From assembly GCF_023343835.1 (NCBI RefSeq), contig NC_064435.1, forward strand, positions 69,388,134 through 69,452,133: a stretch of DNA of 64,000 bases, given 5' to 3'. Position 1 is the first letter of the stretch. Each line of letters begins with the position of its first letter. Of the stretch, positions 24,341-35,470 are shown one piece after another. Source of the DNA: Lagopus muta (Eukaryota; Chordata; Aves; Galliformes; Phasianidae). The notes under the pieces are model-generated. The model was not told the DNA's origin and ran no database searches. It saw nothing but the letters and a program-made list of their open reading frames with translations. The position numbers and the translations under genes are program-made.

Positions 24341-24492
24341 GTACGTACCGGCGTCCCCGTTCCGCTGCATGCCCGCCTGTGCCCATCTGCCTTAGAGCCG
24401 TAGGTTGTTTCTGTTCGTCCATAGATTGCAATGAATTCCATCAAAACCTTTCTTTTTTTTTTTCTTTTTCCATCTTTTACGGCAGCATTTCC

Positions 24493-24564
24493 ATGTTTCT
24501 GCTACAAAGCGCAGCACTGCCTTGTTTGCAGCACGACCTCCCTCTAGAAGGAGGAAAGCTCTGA
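24493..24564 (+). CDS. Possible micro-ORF in exon 2 of the MEF2/TATA transcript
   Basis: Seen: a long pyrimidine tract (about 24,450-24,480) leads to an ACGGCAG acceptor at 24,485. Seven bases into the exon is an ATG opening 23 codons (MFLLQSAALPCLQHDLP...) and a TGA. Spliced to the 24,340 donor, this would be the first ATG of the message, after a roughly 145-bp intron. No clear donor follows before the CR1 element at 24,880. Inference: the transcript could be a long noncoding RNA, or the ATG could be an upstream ORF or micropeptide. The peptide has a hydrophobic start but no proven signal or membrane segment, and matches no micropeptide I know. Confidence 0.2.
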   Translation: MFLLQSAALPCLQHDLPLEGGKL

Positions 24565-24879
24565 GAGTTTATTAAAACAAACAGAACCGTGGAGCTGATC
24601 CACGCTGGAGTAATCTTATGGAAATACGCTTTAATTAAAACAGCCGGAATCAAAACTTCACTGCACGCCAGCACACTGTGGAGCCAAATGGCCCCGAGCA
24701 CCCAGCTCTGGGGAGAGCGTCACTTTGGCTGCGTGCAAAAGAAACTTCTTCAAGGAGAAATGTTAAGGAAAGTTTGTGATTACCATTAGAAACGAAGCCC
24801 AGGAATTTGCAGCGTTCTCACTGATTGTTTGTTGGGAATAATAATTAAAAATTAAAAAAATGAAAAGTTCTGAAGGGGG

Positions 24880-25090
24880 GAATTCTTTACTCATAGGGCA
24901 ATGAGGTTCTGGCACAGCTGCCCATAGAAGCTGTGGTGCCCCATCCCTGGAAGCGCTCAAGGCCAGGTTGGATGGGGCCTTAGACAGCTTGACCTGGTGG
25001 GTGGCAGCCCTGCCCATGGCATGGGGTTGGAACTGGGTGGGCTTTGAAGTCCCTTCCAACTCAAACCATTCTGTAATTCCATGATTCAAA
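24880..25090 (+). mobile_element. CR1 LINE 3' fragment
   Basis: Sense-strand CR1 3' region: TCTGGCACAGCTGCCCATAG, then CCCCATCCCTGGAAG, GGGGTTGGAACTGGGTG, CCCTTCCAACTCAAACCATT and the terminal CTGTAATTCCATGATTC. It lies about 500 bp downstream of the CpG island. Confidence 0.92.
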
Positions 25091-25606
25091 CTTTTTTTCC
25101 ATTGCGTTCATGTAACCATGCAAGTAAAGGCCAGTGCTTTAGTTGTAACCCTGCTTCTCTGTAAGAGACATAATATTTTTATGGAGCAACATTTACCTAT
25201 GAAATTTTGCTATCTCAGTGCCCCATGTTTTGCTGCCTTTCTGTTCCTTGCTGCTACTGATTCTCAATCCCTCCTGGCAGCAGAACAGACTTGGGATGTA
25301 GGGCTGGCAGCTCACACAAGCCGTCAGGCAACATGGTTGGAAGAAGAAGGGCTGCACAGCACCTCCAGCCCTTGGCCAGTTTGGTGAGAAGCCAGGATTC
25401 AGCTGCTCCCTGTGGGGGCAGGATGTAAGGAGTGCTGGAAAGCAGCGGGAGTGAGGGGGACTTCCATCTGTTTAGGTAGAAAAGCCACAGTGTGAAGGAA
25501 GGTCTGTCTTCACACTGCCCGTCAGGAGTGCCTTGGATACATGGCTCTATTTCATTATTTAGAAAAACACTGTCAGATACCGTGAGCCTGAAGTTTAAGT
25601 CAGGTT

Positions 25607-25654
25607 AAAAAGAAGGAAGGGGGGGGGGAAGAAAAAGAAAAAGAAGGGAGAAGA
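25607..25654. repeat. 48-bp pure purine tract
   Basis: Only A and G for 48 bases, including a run of about ten G. Such polypurine-polypyrimidine tracts can form triplex DNA. Confidence 0.85.
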
Positions 25655-26398
25655 TAGCTTCAAAGTGAACCTTGAGCTGTGCTCTTTGCTCACGGTGAAA
25701 AACGTAGTTTGCTTCACGATTACAGAGTTCAAAGGTTTTATTTTATTGCCATCACATTTTGCTTTTTTCACTCCATTGAAAACACCAGTTGTTATTTTTT
25801 TCCATCACATCAATCTGCTGCTCCAGGAGAAACTCTCCTGATGGCCAGAAACTTTCTAGAGCACACCAGCAGGAGCACAGTGCATGCCAGCAAGCTCCCT
25901 TTCCTGAACTAGTACTAAAGAACCCAACTTGGTGTCTTGACTGCACCTTGCTTATGTGAGCTTGCTGCCAGTTCAATCACTGTTTCTTCCCTCTTTCCCA
26001 CTGAAACTCAATAAAGCATTGGAGTGGTGCAAGTCCTCACCATTCCCACCTGCATTCAACATGGTCATCCTCCAAGGCTGAATCCTCATGAGTCATAATG
26101 TGTTTAAATGTCAGGGACTTGTGATGGTGTTACGTGCAAAAATACGGATAGCTTCTCTAACCCAGGAGAGCAGGTGACCCAGATGATTGAAATTTGCCAT
26201 CCTCAGGTGGTTCCAGCAGGGCAAAGCTGTTACAAGTCAGGACAAGCCATGCTGCAGCTGTGTGTGCTGAGCAGTGCATTCTCTAGTAGCAGGCACTGCA
26301 CAAGAAAGACTGAGCAAAATTTTATTTGTCTTAGCAAAAGGCACCAAGGCAATACTTACTTTAAATCATGGAGAAATAAATGTCAGAGTTGCAAACTC

Positions 26399-26413
26399 TT
26401 TTTTTTTTTTTTT
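26399..26413. repeat. Poly-T run, 15 bases
   Basis: Uninterrupted T homopolymer. Confidence 0.9.
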
Positions 26414-27011
26414 GTCAGATTGTCTCCCATTATGTGCTGCATCTAAAGGTTACACTGTTTGGTATCTGCAATATTTGTGAGTTAGGAACAGCAAGATTCT
26501 AAATTACTTGACTTTTGAGAGCTAGATGTGCTTCTGATGAGTTTCTATTTACTGTTTGTGATCAAAAGAAAGAGTAAAGCAGTATTTCTTGTGATACTGG
26601 CATGGTTAAGGTGCTCTATAACCAAAATAGTTTAATTTTATAAATGCTTAAGGTGATATTTTCAACACAACTACATAACATAAGTAAATGTGTGCTTGCA
26701 TTTATAAATGTGTTCCGTTAACTCATTTTGGTAATTGCCTCTTTCTTTTCATTATGGTCTCAGACAGATAAGACAGTTAAAGGAGTTGTTGTATGAGCAT
26801 TAAATTAGGGCTGCCTAACTTGAAGTCCCTCAACGCAGTCAGATATCTGGTGAAAATGATGAATTCTGGGGTGCTGACTCATGTGATCTGAAAATGCCAT
26901 CCATTTCCTGATTCACCTTCATGTCTTCTCTAGGAAAAGAAGAATGTTTACAATGAATACCTGCAGTCAAACAATGTTTTGTGTGCTTGTTTTTCTTTTT
27001 TTATCTTTCAG

Positions 27012-27222
27012 CCACTTCTCTGAACTGTTACCTTCAAAATGAAGAGAACAAAGAATGCCTTGGAAAAATCCAGTCGTAACATCTGAGGAATAGAAATAAT
27101 AGGAATTACTTGTAAGGTCAGAATTTGGATGGAATTTATGGAAAGTTACAAAGGGCCCTATTACAGTTGAATCTAGATTTGGGAATTTCAATTTTATACT
27201 TAATAAAGATATCAGTGCATCT
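27012..27222 (+). other. Possible terminal exon with polyadenylation signal
   Basis: Seen: a very long pyrimidine tract ending ATCTTTCAG precedes 27,012. The only frame open at entry reads TSLNCYLQNEENKECLG... and stops at TAA (about 27,080). An internal ATG gives a 15-codon ORF in another frame. AATAAA lies at 27,202-27,207, at a normal distance for a 3' end near 27,222. A CTT|GTAAGG donor-like site at 27,112 offers the alternative of a 100-bp internal exon. Inference: 3' exon of a short plus-strand transcript, perhaps from the 24.3-kb promoter. The peptide matches no family I recognise. Confidence 0.2.
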
Positions 27223-28170
27223 TTTCCTCTACTTTGGATGATAATGCATTCTGTTGTCTTTAGCCTTGCACAACTTTCTTATACCAACTAACGTACCTTC
27301 AGCTTAATTCTTTAGTTGTTAGACCTAAGACACCTCCTCACACCAAGCTAGAGCATGAATTTAATAAACCATTTGTTGTTCCTCTCTGTTTGATGGTCCA
27401 TCGTTAGAAATATTAGATCCCTGCATTTCTAATCCCCAGCAGAACAGGTGGCATTTGAATAAAAGGTATACAACCTTATTACCTTATCACTTATGCCAAA
27501 AGTACATAATATCGAGCTCATGTGCACTTAAGGCTTTCTGTGCTAAGTAGAGGTGATACTTGGCCTAACTCCTACGTTTGTGGAATTAAAACATGATAAT
27601 TTTTAGAAGAGTTCTTACTTAACCAATTGTGTAGACATCATACGTGGGCAATATTTCTGTGACACTGATGTAGCATTAAGAGCCCTAAGTCAAATTTTGC
27701 CCATGAAAACATACAAAACAGTTAGTGAGTGCCAGACAATGAGAAGTACTGCGTGAGAAGAGACAGCACCAATGGAAGTCTAATCCCAATGATATTTTCC
27801 TCTGTTGCCCATACACTCTGTTCAGTTGCCTACTGAGAAAAACCTAGGTGGTATTATTTACAACTGATCTTTTTAGACTAAAACTATTAAAACAAAATGC
27901 CAAGCAACTTGAAAGTTTCTATAGAAATATTGATAGGCAGACAAAAGAGAAAAGAAATTAAAGCTGATGATTATTTATCACTGAGAAACACACACACAAA
28001 ACAGCCTTTTGAGTTTACTTTCCTGATTTTAAATATTAAAACATGCACCTCAAAGTCTGTTTTTCTGTCTCATTAGTCTTAATTCAATGCAGAACAGACC
28101 AATAGTAGTGTAAGGAGGCGCCTATTTCATTCTAGGTTTGAAAGGAAACCCAAAAAGCAGCTCTACAAAG

Positions 28171-28244
28171 TTGTTTTTGTTTGTTTTTTGTTTGTTTTTT
28201 TTGGGGTTGGGTTTTTTTGGTGTTTTTTTGTTTGTTTGTTTTTT
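28171..28244. repeat. (TTTG)n-rich tract
   Basis: About 74 bases of T with single and grouped G; low complexity. Confidence 0.9.
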
Positions 28245-30887
28245 GCATCCTGGCACTTCTGATTTAGTAGCTGCTCCTCCTGTCTGCATTTGAGGTCAAA
28301 CATTTAAGTGTTGAATAAATGTAAGGGAGGTTTCTCTACCAAGTGTCATTTACAAGAGCAGATGCTGCAGGCTGTGAATTAGGGATAGTGGATATTAGTC
28401 TCACATCATCTATTGACTGCTATTAATAACCTTGTTTACATCTAATCCCTGCCCCAAATCCCTCCCATATGGTACTCAAGTACCAATTTCTTATGTTTTC
28501 CAAAGGTCACATATCATCAGCACCAAGAAAAGACCACAGGTCCTCTCACACAGCACCACCACTGTGCAAAATCTGTGTTGAGTTAAACTCTCTACAGACA
28601 TACTTTCAGCTTTTATGCTGTGCTTTGTCCCAAAGTGGTGCTCAGAACAAAGGCATTCCATTTCCTAAGCAGTTGAAAACTTAGCTAGCAAAGTAAAGTG
28701 CACTTATTCATTGCAGGCAGTCCATTTAAATATGCACAGCTATCTTCTATGTGTTTCTTCCATTTAAATAATCTGCATAAATCAGCCTGCATCGTAGCTT
28801 TGTCAGCTGCTGATATTCAATAATGAGAGGAAGTAGAAAGCAGTAGAATTAATATCCACTGGGTTATCGTAGTTCTGGCCTAACGTTGGAGTGTTTGACT
28901 AATTGATTGCCCTTAGCACTCTGCTAACAACAGATGTATGGTATGAGTTAAATTATTAAATTTACATTGCTCTTATTGCTTTCCCATAGCCTGAAACAGT
29001 TGTCATTATTGAAATTATTTAAATCAGAAACATTGTATTCAAAAATGTTTTAATTGATTTTCTTAATTTTTGTTAATAAAAACTGCTCTATTAAAAGTAC
29101 TGTGGGATAATGATTTGTAGTTTTGGCTGGACACTTGAAAACATGAAGGGGATTATGCAGGAGCAGAACACCTACCACAGTCATCTCCAAGAACTCAGAA
29201 TCTGATTCTCCACACTCAAAGTTCCAGAAAATAAGCCTCCTTCCAAAAGGCTTGGCAGGAGGAGGGATGTTCAGACATACTGGCAGAGAGCAAGAGCTTT
29301 TGTTTCTTTGTAGTTACACAAACTCCACTGAATCATAATTTTATTTTCTTTTTTCTACATAATGAAACTTGGAGTTCATAAAAGATCAGGTTAAGGTAAA
29401 GAAACTGAAATTAGTGTTAACTGTGTAAGACTATCATCATGCTTTAAATAATACCAGAAGATATCAAAAGGAGACCAAAACTACAATGTTTACCTCTTAT
29501 CTCCAATGGACATCCTCATTCAGAGAGAATAGTGTGTGCAGTGACCTTTTAAAACAAAATACAATTGGTCACATTTACGTCTTTTATCAGATATACGTTC
29601 ACAAAGACTTTAAAGGTGGAAGTTTTTGAAGTAGTACAATTACTATGCATGACAAAACCATAAATGAAATACTTTACATAAAAATGTCAGCTGTGGACAG
29701 ACAGTCTAATTAAAAAGACAATATGAAGCAAGCAAGAAATAAATAGGAGCTATATTGCTAGTGTTATTCTGATAATCAATTCCTTCTGATACCAAGAAGA
29801 GTGTTATTAATAGGACTCTGTCAACAAGTAGGGGAAAAAATCTTGTATTATCTCAACAAAAACAGGAGTCAAAAATGAACAATTCAACCCAAAGCCTCCA
29901 TGCTTGCCAACATACACAACTTTTCTCAAAAATGGGCCATGTATTATGCTCAAATGACACAGGAACTTAGACCACAAGATGGAAACTAATTCTGAAGTTA
30001 AGGACTATTCCTGAAGAAAAGTCTTCCCAAAGCCATTCATTTTGATCGCTTAGTAAATGTAGACATCCAGTGCAAAGAGACAACATGATGATTCTGAGGT
30101 ATATATGTGTAAGAGAAAAACAGACCGCCACTGGGCATTATAGATGACTGGCAGCTTCTGGTTGGAGCATCAATCATCTAGTAAAAAATCTTTGCATGAA
30201 GTTGTGTGTTTTCTCCATGACACTGAAGCAAATGCAATATCATAACCACTGCATGTGGAAACAGGCAGCTTCATGTGAAGATCTGTTGAAGCCTGCATTT
30301 CCAAAGCTGTCATATATCCAAATGGTGAAAGATCCTCCTGCTTTCAGTACACGATATACTCCTATATTCCTTCATCCATAAGGTTCTTGCTGACTTCCTG
30401 CCCTTCCAACCTTTGATATGAGTTTGGCCAACCACTAGACACTGCTTGATTATGGACCAGTGACACCCAGATACCACGCACACTGCCTCTATGAGTCTGG
30501 TCTGGGGCAAAAATGTGGTCTGTAGCCCAGATAGAACCACAGGCTCAGGGATTTCAAAGCTCATTGGAGCTTGACTGAAAGCAAATTATCATTTTTTGCA
30601 TCCAGGATAAAAATTGCTGCTTTTTAAAATCCAAGCACTATTTTTATAAAGCAATTTCTTTGCTGTTTTTCTTTCTTTTTGTTTGTTTATTTGCTTTCTG
30701 TTGTCGTTAATTTCATAAATCGGTTTTCTGAAATCAGAACAACAAAGCAAATATCTGCATGTATACCCAAAATATAATGAGAAAAAAAAAGGCAAATAGT
30801 TACAATCTGTCACCATCGTTAATCTCCCTGATTCTCCTTCTGATTTGTAATGCACCATTGTAAAATGGTGAGGTCACCAAAGCCAGG

Positions 30888-30917
30888 ATTTGCATATAGC
30901 ATACTCTCATATAAATA
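30888..30917 (+). promoter_or_regulatory. Octamer plus TATA-like pair
   Basis: ATTTGCAT (30,888-30,895), the exact POU-factor octamer, is followed 14 bp later by TATAAATA (30,910-30,917). The pair resembles an octamer-dependent core promoter. No transcript body downstream supports it, and AT-rich DNA produces such pairs by chance. Confidence 0.2.
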
Positions 30918-32030
30918 ACCTTTTTTAAAGGTAAGTGGTGTCAGTGGTCACTCTTGAAGGAGCAAAGCACGGAACAGCTCCCAAACATGGATGGACAATT
31001 TTGCTGCCTTTTTGCTGGTTCAGGAAGTTCAGAATAGGAACTCTGGTTGGGTCAGTATTCACTATTGGTTTTCTCAACTATTCAAATTGTTAGGGTTTTT
31101 CTTTTTGTTAGAGAGGGAATAGATGTGCTACCACTTGGGACAAAAAGCACAAATTGGAACAGTTTTTGTAACCATTTGCTTTCAATCTGCTGCTGTGACC
31201 AAAAGAAATGTGAACTGGCAGAGTACTGCTGTTAATTCTATTTTGCAACAGCTGAGGAAATGACAAAATTAAAATAACTTCCAAATACCTGTATTGAACG
31301 TTTAATGGCTGAAGTTCCCAGGGTCAGCAGGCATGGAAATGAAACGGGGAATGTCTAAGCATTCTTTACAGCAGATTTCCAGGAAGAGCCTTGCAAATGA
31401 CTAACTCAACAGGGTTTTTCTTCCTTGCTAGATGCAATAAAAGCATCTAAAAACATTTTGAAGTTTTGGTTAAGGGCAAATATTTGGCAGAGATTGTTCT
31501 GACTTCTCTGGGAGAGAGAACAGGTTGTATCATTTCTTAGTTGATGCTACCAAAAGTCTTTTAAGGTAATGAAGTGCCTTTTATTTTCTTAATCACTAGT
31601 AAGATCTGCAATTAGGGGAAAAATCATAGGTACAGTAAATAAATAGAACTCAAAGCCTCCACTATATTCAGTGACAACTTGAAGTACATTGCAAGTCTTA
31701 AAAGTGACACAGTGTGAGAAAGTACCTTCTAAGACTGAAGCAGTTACATTCTGCTTGGAATTCTTTAGGAAGAAACTGACAAAACAAAATTCAAATGCAT
31801 TCTGCATACAGCAGAAATGACAGAAGAAAACAGGATGGAAAGACTTAAAGGGTGGCAAAATACTCTTTGGATTTGTTAGCTGGAATGCAGAATTTGCTCA
31901 TCTAATTTAAAACTATACCTTTCCTTTCAGTTTTAGCATTCATATCACTTATTCAAAAATACAGATAAATAACATATAGTCTATGTTCAATAACTATGCT
32001 ACATCTAAAGTACAGTTGTTTGTCGGGTTG

Positions 32031-32045
32031 TTTTTTTTTTTTTTT
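32031..32045. repeat. Poly-T run, 15 bases
   Basis: Uninterrupted T homopolymer. Confidence 0.9.
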
Positions 32046-33671
32046 ATTTAAGAGAACCATAATACTGGTTACCACTGAGACTTCATTGTCATCTAAAAAC
32101 ATCATGCCCCAGGAAACCACAGAGGAGTTGATATCTCTGTGCCATTTACATAGCGGTTAGCACAACAGGACTCTGGTTTGGCTTGGATCTATCACCAGGT
32201 GTTGCTGTTACATATATATAACAAAAATGATAACAGTCCTTATGTTTGATAGAAAGTTACACACTGTGATTATCCGGGAACGTTGTTAAAGATAAACTCT
32301 TCAAATGAGAAGTGATGAGAAAAAGCCATCAGTGTTCTGATAGTAAGGATATATAGAGAGATCTGAAAGTTCTACACCACCACCAGGACGTAGGAATGGA
32401 ATACCTAACTAAATCTAGCTAAAATGTCCTTAAGGGTACATTTGGCTCCTCAGAAATTAACTACCTGACAAACATGTCTTTTCTTGGTATTTAGTTTCTC
32501 CTTTGTCTTTCAGCTCCCTTCCCCATAACTGAAAATAGAGCGCTGAAGGAGTGAACAAGTCCTACTCATTTATTTGCGTTTCTCTTAGTGAGGTTATAAA
32601 TGAAAACACATTTGACTAAGTCCTGTGGAAAATGTAATTTGTTATGTCACAGAAATTGCTCAGCATGTGTGCAGCTGGGTTTGATGATACCAGACCCTGC
32701 TTGTTATAAGATCAATAGCAATGGCCTCAAGGAAAGAAGAACAGATGAAGAAAGGCTGACGGCTTGCAGGCTCAAACTAGTTTGGGTCATCAGGAGCTAA
32801 AAGGGAAATGTTTTAACTTGTGAATGAATTACTCTCGCAACACAAGGACCAAGAAGCAGAGGCCAAATGCACATCTCCTGCCTCATTTCAAAAACTTCCT
32901 ATGTCTTTTATCAAAGTCTTTCTGATTACTACAGAAAGAGTAGGAGGAAATATTGTGCTATGTATCACTATATATCACTTAAAACACTTCTAAAAAGAGT
33001 GAGCATGTAAGTGGTATTAAATACAGTATTTGCAATAGAGTTTGCCATAGGCCAGCTTAAATTCCACCATTTAAATGAAGCAGTACACCACTTCTGAAAA
33101 TCTATCAATGACCCATTTGTTTCTGTTAGTTCAATTCAAAATGATCTAATTAGAAATGCTTTATCTTGGAAAAATCCAAGAGCCCTGCACAAGCAGCTTG
33201 GCCAAAACAGGAGAACTTTTATCCCTCCAAATACTCATTACTGCCAGCTTAATGCTTGAAGTGTTGTAGCAGAAGTACTACAATTCCAATGCAAACAAGG
33301 CTGATTTACTTGAGATCTCATCGAGGTGTCAGCCACTACAGCTGGACCGAGAGCTCTGACTGCTCCATTGCTCCCCAAAAATCACTTTCCTCTAAACACT
33401 GAGTGAACAAGAATGCAACAAACTGCCAGTATTAATTACAGAGCTCAAAATTAAAAAAGATTCATAACTCTTTGCAAATCTTCTCCTGATTTTGCCCTAT
33501 AGCTGCTGGCGGAGCTGCAGACGGGCTGTAGGCTAAGCTCAGCTCAGCTCCACAGTAGAAAGACAAGAACAAAAAAAGGAAAAATCAAAAATCCTTTGCA
33601 GTGTATGTTCACTGGTGTGAGTATTCACTTCTATTTAGTGTTTAGGGCTGAAGGATTACTTGGTAAGAAGG

Positions 33672-33688
33672 AAAAAAAAAAAAAAAAA
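33672..33688. repeat. Poly-A run, 17 bases
   Basis: Uninterrupted A homopolymer inside a purine-rich stretch. Confidence 0.9.
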
Positions 33689-34429
33689 GAGGAACAGAGA
33701 TTAAAAGCAAGCAGATGAAGAAAAGCTTCAAGATACAAAAACAGCAAAAGGTAAGGAGAATGTGAAAATACAAAAATATTATTTTTTCACAGCAGAAACA
33801 AACAGAATAATAAAATCTTTTATCAGTACCATGAAATCCACCTGTCCTTTCCTCAAAAATATTCAGTTAGCCCATCACTCAAAGCTCTCAGATTCTCTAG
33901 TGTAAGAGACAAAATTTTAGGGCAACAGACCATGTTGTTTATGTATCCTGCTTCTGGTGCTCACCAGTATCAAATGCTTGAGGAAGAGTTTAAGAAGTCA
34001 AACATACAGCTAGCCTCCAGTGATTTACAGACATCCAGTAATAAAGGATCTTATCATGTTTATACAGCTCTTGATAGACCTCCATTTCCCTCATTTATTT
34101 ATTCACTGGATTTGAGCATCCACAGCATCCTAGGGTAAAGAATGTCACAGCTGAAGATGGTTTTGAAAATACACATTTTGTTTTGAATACATTCCCACTT
34201 ACTCTCCACAGTAATGGAAAGACACATGGAAAGGAAAATGGTGAGACCAGTCCACCAGTGCACGTCTCCAAGATTGATGCCTCCACCAGAATTTTGGGTT
34301 TTATATTAATGGGAGAATCTTTGTGATAGAAGATCTGCTGGGCACTGTTGTAACCCACCTTTCTCAATGGGGGAGATATTTATTGGCCTGTAACTTGGTG
34401 AGCCTGATTGAGAGGGTTTATACTACACT

Positions 34430-34441
34430 GGGGGGGGGGGG
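34430..34441. repeat. G12 homopolymer
   Basis: Twelve consecutive G, the longest G run in the window, about 200 bp upstream of recognisable CR1 sequence. Confidence 0.9.
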
Positions 34442-34639
34442 AGGATACCATTAGGAACACTGAGGATGTGCCATGGGATGACGTAGAACTCTGACAGAGG
34501 CAAGGCTAATGGGATCATTTGTGACATTTCAGGAAGTTCTACAGGTTCAGGAGTACCTCTGAAATGTTTGAATACCAACACACACAGTATGAGGAACAAA
34601 TGGGATGAACTGGAAGCTTGGTCCTTTCCCAGACCTCTG

Positions 34640-35470
34640 ATCATTGGTATCAGGAGCTGTTGATTCCCTGGAGGGTGGAGAGGCCTTCCAGAGTGACACT
34701 GGAGCATCAAGAATAACCAACAGCCTGAAGTTCAACAAAGGAAAACGATGAGCCCTGCACCTGAGATGGAGCAATGCCAAATACAGGCACAGATGGGAGA
34801 TGAGTGGCTGGAGTGTTGCTCAGCAGGAAGGGACATGGGGTGCTGGTGACAGTAGCTCAGCCTGAGCCAGCAGTGTGTCCTTGTAGCCAAGAGAGCAAAC
34901 TGCATTTTGGGATGCATTAAACACAGAGCAACCAGCCAGTCAAAAGAGGTGATCCTTCCTCTACACTTAGCATTACTGCAGCCTTACCTTGAATACCGTG
35001 TATAGTTTCCGACTCCATGATATGAAAAGTATATTAATACACTTTCAAAGCATCCAGAGAAGGGCAAGACGACTTGTAAAGAGCTGAAAGATGTGTTCTA
35101 TGAGGAGAGGCTGAGGATACTTGGGCTGTCCAATCTGAAGAAGAGATGTCTGAGAAGCAACCTCACAGCTCTTTGCATCTCCCTGAGGAGGGGAAGCAGG
35201 GGGATGTGCCCCCCTCTTCTCCCAGGGAACCAACAGTGGGATGCATGTGAACGGCAAAAAGTTGCCGTAAGGAAGGTTCAGGCTGAACATCAGGAAAAAA
35301 TTCTGTATCATGGGGGTGATAATCATACACTGGAGCAGGTTTCCTAGAGTAGTGATTGAAGTTGCGTGCCTGTCAGTGTTCAAGAGATGTTTGGACAATG
35401 TCTTCTATAATGTTTCAACATTTGGTTAGCCCTGAAGCGGTCAGGCAGATGGTCTAGAATATCTTTGAAT
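34640..35470 (+). mobile_element. CR1 LINE fragment covering the end of ORF2 and part of the 3' UTR
   Basis: Sense-strand CR1: AATAACCAACAGCCTGAAG, then the CACCTGAGATGGAGCAATG block, GAGCCAGCAGTGTGTCC, GCATCCAGAGAAGGGC and TATGAGGAGAGGCTGAGGA, corresponding to the C-terminal part of the reverse transcriptase ORF. Frames are broken several times; the piece YEERLRILGLSNLKKR is readable near 35,098. The 3' UTR is reached (TTCAAGAGATGTTTGGACAA), but the terminal short repeat is missing. Inactive relic. The 5' limit is uncertain, because 34,440-34,640 is only vaguely CR1-like. Confidence 0.85.

Larger units (their letters stand above)
22860..24345. promoter_or_regulatory. CpG island, probable (possibly divergent) promoter region
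   Basis: The only CpG-dense stretch of the window, in two blocks (about 23,200-23,850 and 23,970-24,345) split by a T-rich linker with TTTG/TTTA units. It contains GC boxes of the GGGGCGG type near 23,745 and 24,131 and a TCGCGAGA core near 23,504, a motif common in housekeeping and bidirectional promoters. Candidate donors exist on both strands. Plus: GTGAGC at 23,790 and GTACGT at 24,341. Minus: CCAG|GTAACA near 23,580 and GTGG|GTAAGT near 23,957. Inference: transcription probably leaves in both directions, with long first introns on each side. Long open frames here are a by-product of high GC. Confidence 0.8.
25091..34429. other. Unassigned AT-rich sequence, intron-like
   Basis: No confirmed gene. 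It holds a possible terminal exon at 27,012, an octamer-TATA pair at 30,888, a GTAAGTGG donor at 30,931 without a convincing acceptor, and several simple repeats. The AT-rich block 28,700-29,120 has many TAAT/ATTA cores and low repeat content and may be a conserved element. Confidence 0.4.

Noticed and set aside
23955-24431. 158-codon minus-strand open frame
   Set aside because: It overlaps the MEF2/TATA promoter, ends in AT-rich intron-like DNA and has no recognisable motif; a by-product of GC content.
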